DNA of 7,800 bases from NCBI GenBank assembly GCA_903835145.1, contig CAILMA010000342.1, forward strand, positions 1-7,800, given 5' to 3'. The position numbers were made by a program, and so were the translations under genes. The notes beneath the pieces were generated by a model. The model made no database searches. It was not told where the DNA came from and saw only the letters and a program-made list of their open reading frames with translations. This document shows positions 6,798 through 7,800 of the stretch, in pieces. This stretch comes from an uncultured Bacteroidota bacterium (lineage in GTDB: Bacteria; Bacteroidota; Bacteroidia; Chitinophagales; Chitinophagaceae). The stretch's first letter is position 1. The number at the start of each line of letters is the position of its first letter.

Positions 6798-6829
6798 TTG
6801 ACTTCTCCAAGAAAATACCCGTAATATTG
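6798..6829 (+). promoter_or_regulatory. Possible promoter of fdhD with a nearly absent leader
   Basis: TTG (6798-6800), inside a TTTTG run, is followed after 21 bp by TAATATTG (6822-6829), which differs from TAnnTTTG at one conserved base. This -7 element lies only 4 bp before the fdhD ATG, so the transcript would be leaderless or nearly so. The rest of the 240-bp spacer back to the lyase start holds an A-rich tract (6739-6750) and no small gene that I can support. No convincing promoter for the lyase was found in it. Confidence 0.3.
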
Positions 6830-6833
6830 CTAT

Positions 6834-7664
6834 ATGGAGCAATTGCCAACCATACATACGGATATAAAAAAGGTAAGCGGCAGCCAAATTACTGCGGCGA
6901 ACGATGTGCTTGCCGTAGAAGAGCCGCTGGAAATTAAGCTGGCTTACTGCGATGCCCGAGGCGCGCAACTGAAAAACATATCGGTAACCATGCGCACTCC
7001 CGGTTGCGACGAAGAATTGGCGCTGGGCTTCCTTTATACCGAGGGCATCATTCAATCTCCGGCTGAGGTAAGTGCTGTGACCGCTCCAAAAGAAAACGCT
7101 GTTACAATTACCCTAAAGGAAGGAATGGCGCCGGCAATCAACAACCTGGAAAGGAATTTTTATACCACTTCCAGTTGTGGTGTCTGTGGGAAGGCTTCTA
7201 TAGACGCTATCAACACCATTTGTACGCCCGCCAATGACTACCCTTACGATGGCCTGACTGTGAACAATGAATTGCTTTGCAGCCTTCCCGGGTTGTTAAG
7301 GTCGCGACAATCCGTATTCGACCAAACGGGGGGCATACATGCCTGTGCACTCTTCGATGCAACTGGTAACCTATTGCTCTTACGCGAAGACGTGGGCCGA
7401 CATAATGCACTCGACAAATTAATAGGTGCCGCCCTTCGCCAGGAGCTGCTTCCGCTTTACAAACACATCCTGCTCTTGAGCGGCCGTGCGAGCTTTGAGC
7501 TTGTACAAAAAGCTGCTATGGCAGGCATTAGAATTGTTGCTGCTGTCGGTGCTCCGTCGAGCCTTGCGGCATCGCTCGCAGAAGACCGAAACATGACCCT
7601 CATCGGTTTTTTAAGGGGCGATAGGTTTAATATTTATTCAGGTGAACAAAGAATTGTAATTTAG
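6834..7664 (+). CDS. fdhD: FdhD, sulfurtransferase that activates the molybdenum cofactor of formate dehydrogenase
   Basis: A 276-residue cytoplasmic protein of the FdhD family. The E. coli member passes sulfur from the cysteine desulfurase IscS to the bis-MGD cofactor before its insertion into formate dehydrogenase. Landmarks are DVLAVEEPLEI (24-34), VTMRTPGCDEELALGFLYTEGII (51-73), the sulfur-carrying pair Cys115/Cys118 in SSCGVCG, TGGIHA (165-170), REDVGRHNALDK (184-195), SGRASFE (216-222) and the C-terminal GFLRGDRFNIYSG (258-270). Both key cysteines are kept. The ATG at 6834 is the only credible start, since an in-frame TAA lies 12 bp upstream and the N-terminus has family length. A small gene follows after 4 bp, so the two are probably translated from one mRNA. 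A formate dehydrogenase or other molybdoenzyme gene would be expected elsewhere or downstream; none is in the window. Confidence 0.96.
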   Translation: MEQLPTIHTDIKKVSGSQITAANDVLAVEEPLEIKLAYCDARGAQLKNISVTMRTPGCDEELALGFLYTEGIIQSPAEVSAVTAPKENAVTITLKEGMAPAINNLERNFYTTSSCGVCGKASIDAINTICTPANDYPYDGLTVNNELLCSLPGLLRSRQSVFDQTGGIHACALFDATGNLLLLREDVGRHNALDKLIGAALRQELLPLYKHILLLSGRASFELVQKAAMAGIRIVAAVGAPSSLAASLAEDRNMTLIGFLRGDRFNIYSGEQRIVI

Positions 7665-7668
7665 CGGC

Positions 7669-7800
7669 ATGAAAATTCGTATTTACGGTAACTCTGTGCG
7701 CATCCGTATCAGCAAATCAGAATTGAGCGAGTTTACCCTGCACGGAATCCTTGAAGAAAAAACCAATTTCGGAGGTAGTGCCCTTTCGTACATACTCCAA
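7669..7800 (+). CDS. Start of a small protein resembling the DUF7009 family (cut off by the window end)
   Basis: An ATG 4 bp after the fdhD stop opens a frame that stays open for all 44 remaining codons. It begins MKIRIYGNSVRIRISKSEL and continues with LHGILEEKTNFGG. This resembles what I remember of DUF7009, short proteins starting MKIRI-x-GNS-x-R-x-R-x-x-K-x-E followed by a G-x-x-x-E-x-T-x-F segment, often near molybdenum-cofactor genes in Bacteroidota. The start is well supported by the basic amphipathic beginning and the tight coupling to fdhD. No function can be read from the sequence; the pairing suggests a part in cofactor or molybdoenzyme maturation, which is inference. Confidence 0.75.
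   Translation, partial: MKIRIYGNSVRIRISKSELSEFTLHGILEEKTNFGGSALSYILQ

Noticed and set aside
6784..6808. GGAGA/TCTCC short inverted repeat and a GGAG that looks like a ribosome-binding site
   Set aside because: Five base pairs with a 15-base gap is within chance, and the GGAG is about 45 bp from the fdhD start, too far to serve it.

Overview
The window looks like a chromosomal segment from a Bacteroidota bacterium, plausibly of the Chitinophagaceae or a related lineage. The evidence is the gene families, the lack of strong Shine-Dalgarno sequences before the starts, and at least one good match to the Bacteroidota vegetative promoter (TTG, about 20 bp, TAnnTTTG). It contains no rRNA, tRNA, CRISPR array, insertion sequence or prophage gene. 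Most of it is ordinary core or near-core chromosome, and I do not see a multi-gene novel system.

Layout. Bases 2-394 (+) hold the last 130 codons of an unrecognised protein, running convergently into a GH3-family acyl-adenylating enzyme (406-1923, -). Upstream of GH3 on the same strand is lptB, the ATPase of the LPS-export ABC transporter (2009-2785, -, TTG start). A 272-bp divergent spacer follows, with two palindromes and a promoter. It drives a small secreted protein (3058-3516, +) that I read as a LytM/M23-like fold with its metal ligands lost. A hairpin separates this gene from the convergent rarA (3620-4888, -), an AAA+ ATPase of stalled replication forks. Upstream of rarA is a monocistronic aromatic amino-acid ammonia-lyase resembling Bacteroidota tyrosine ammonia-lyases (5049-6593, -), closed by a convincing intrinsic terminator. 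Divergent from it lies fdhD (6834-7664, +), followed after 4 bp by the start of a small protein (7669 to the window end) resembling the DUF7009 family.

How the genes fit together. LptB, the LytM-like protein and possibly GH3 point to the cell envelope. FdhD and its coupled partner point to molybdenum-cofactor enzymes such as formate dehydrogenase. The ammonia-lyase may supply a cinnamic or coumaric acid starter for aryl-polyene or flexirubin-type pigments, but no pigment gene is in view. RarA is unrelated housekeeping.

The items most worth a second look are the inactive-looking LytM-like exported protein, the 33-bp palindrome that ends in its -33 promoter element, the GH3 gene of unknown substrate beside lptB, and the fdhD/DUF7009-like pair.
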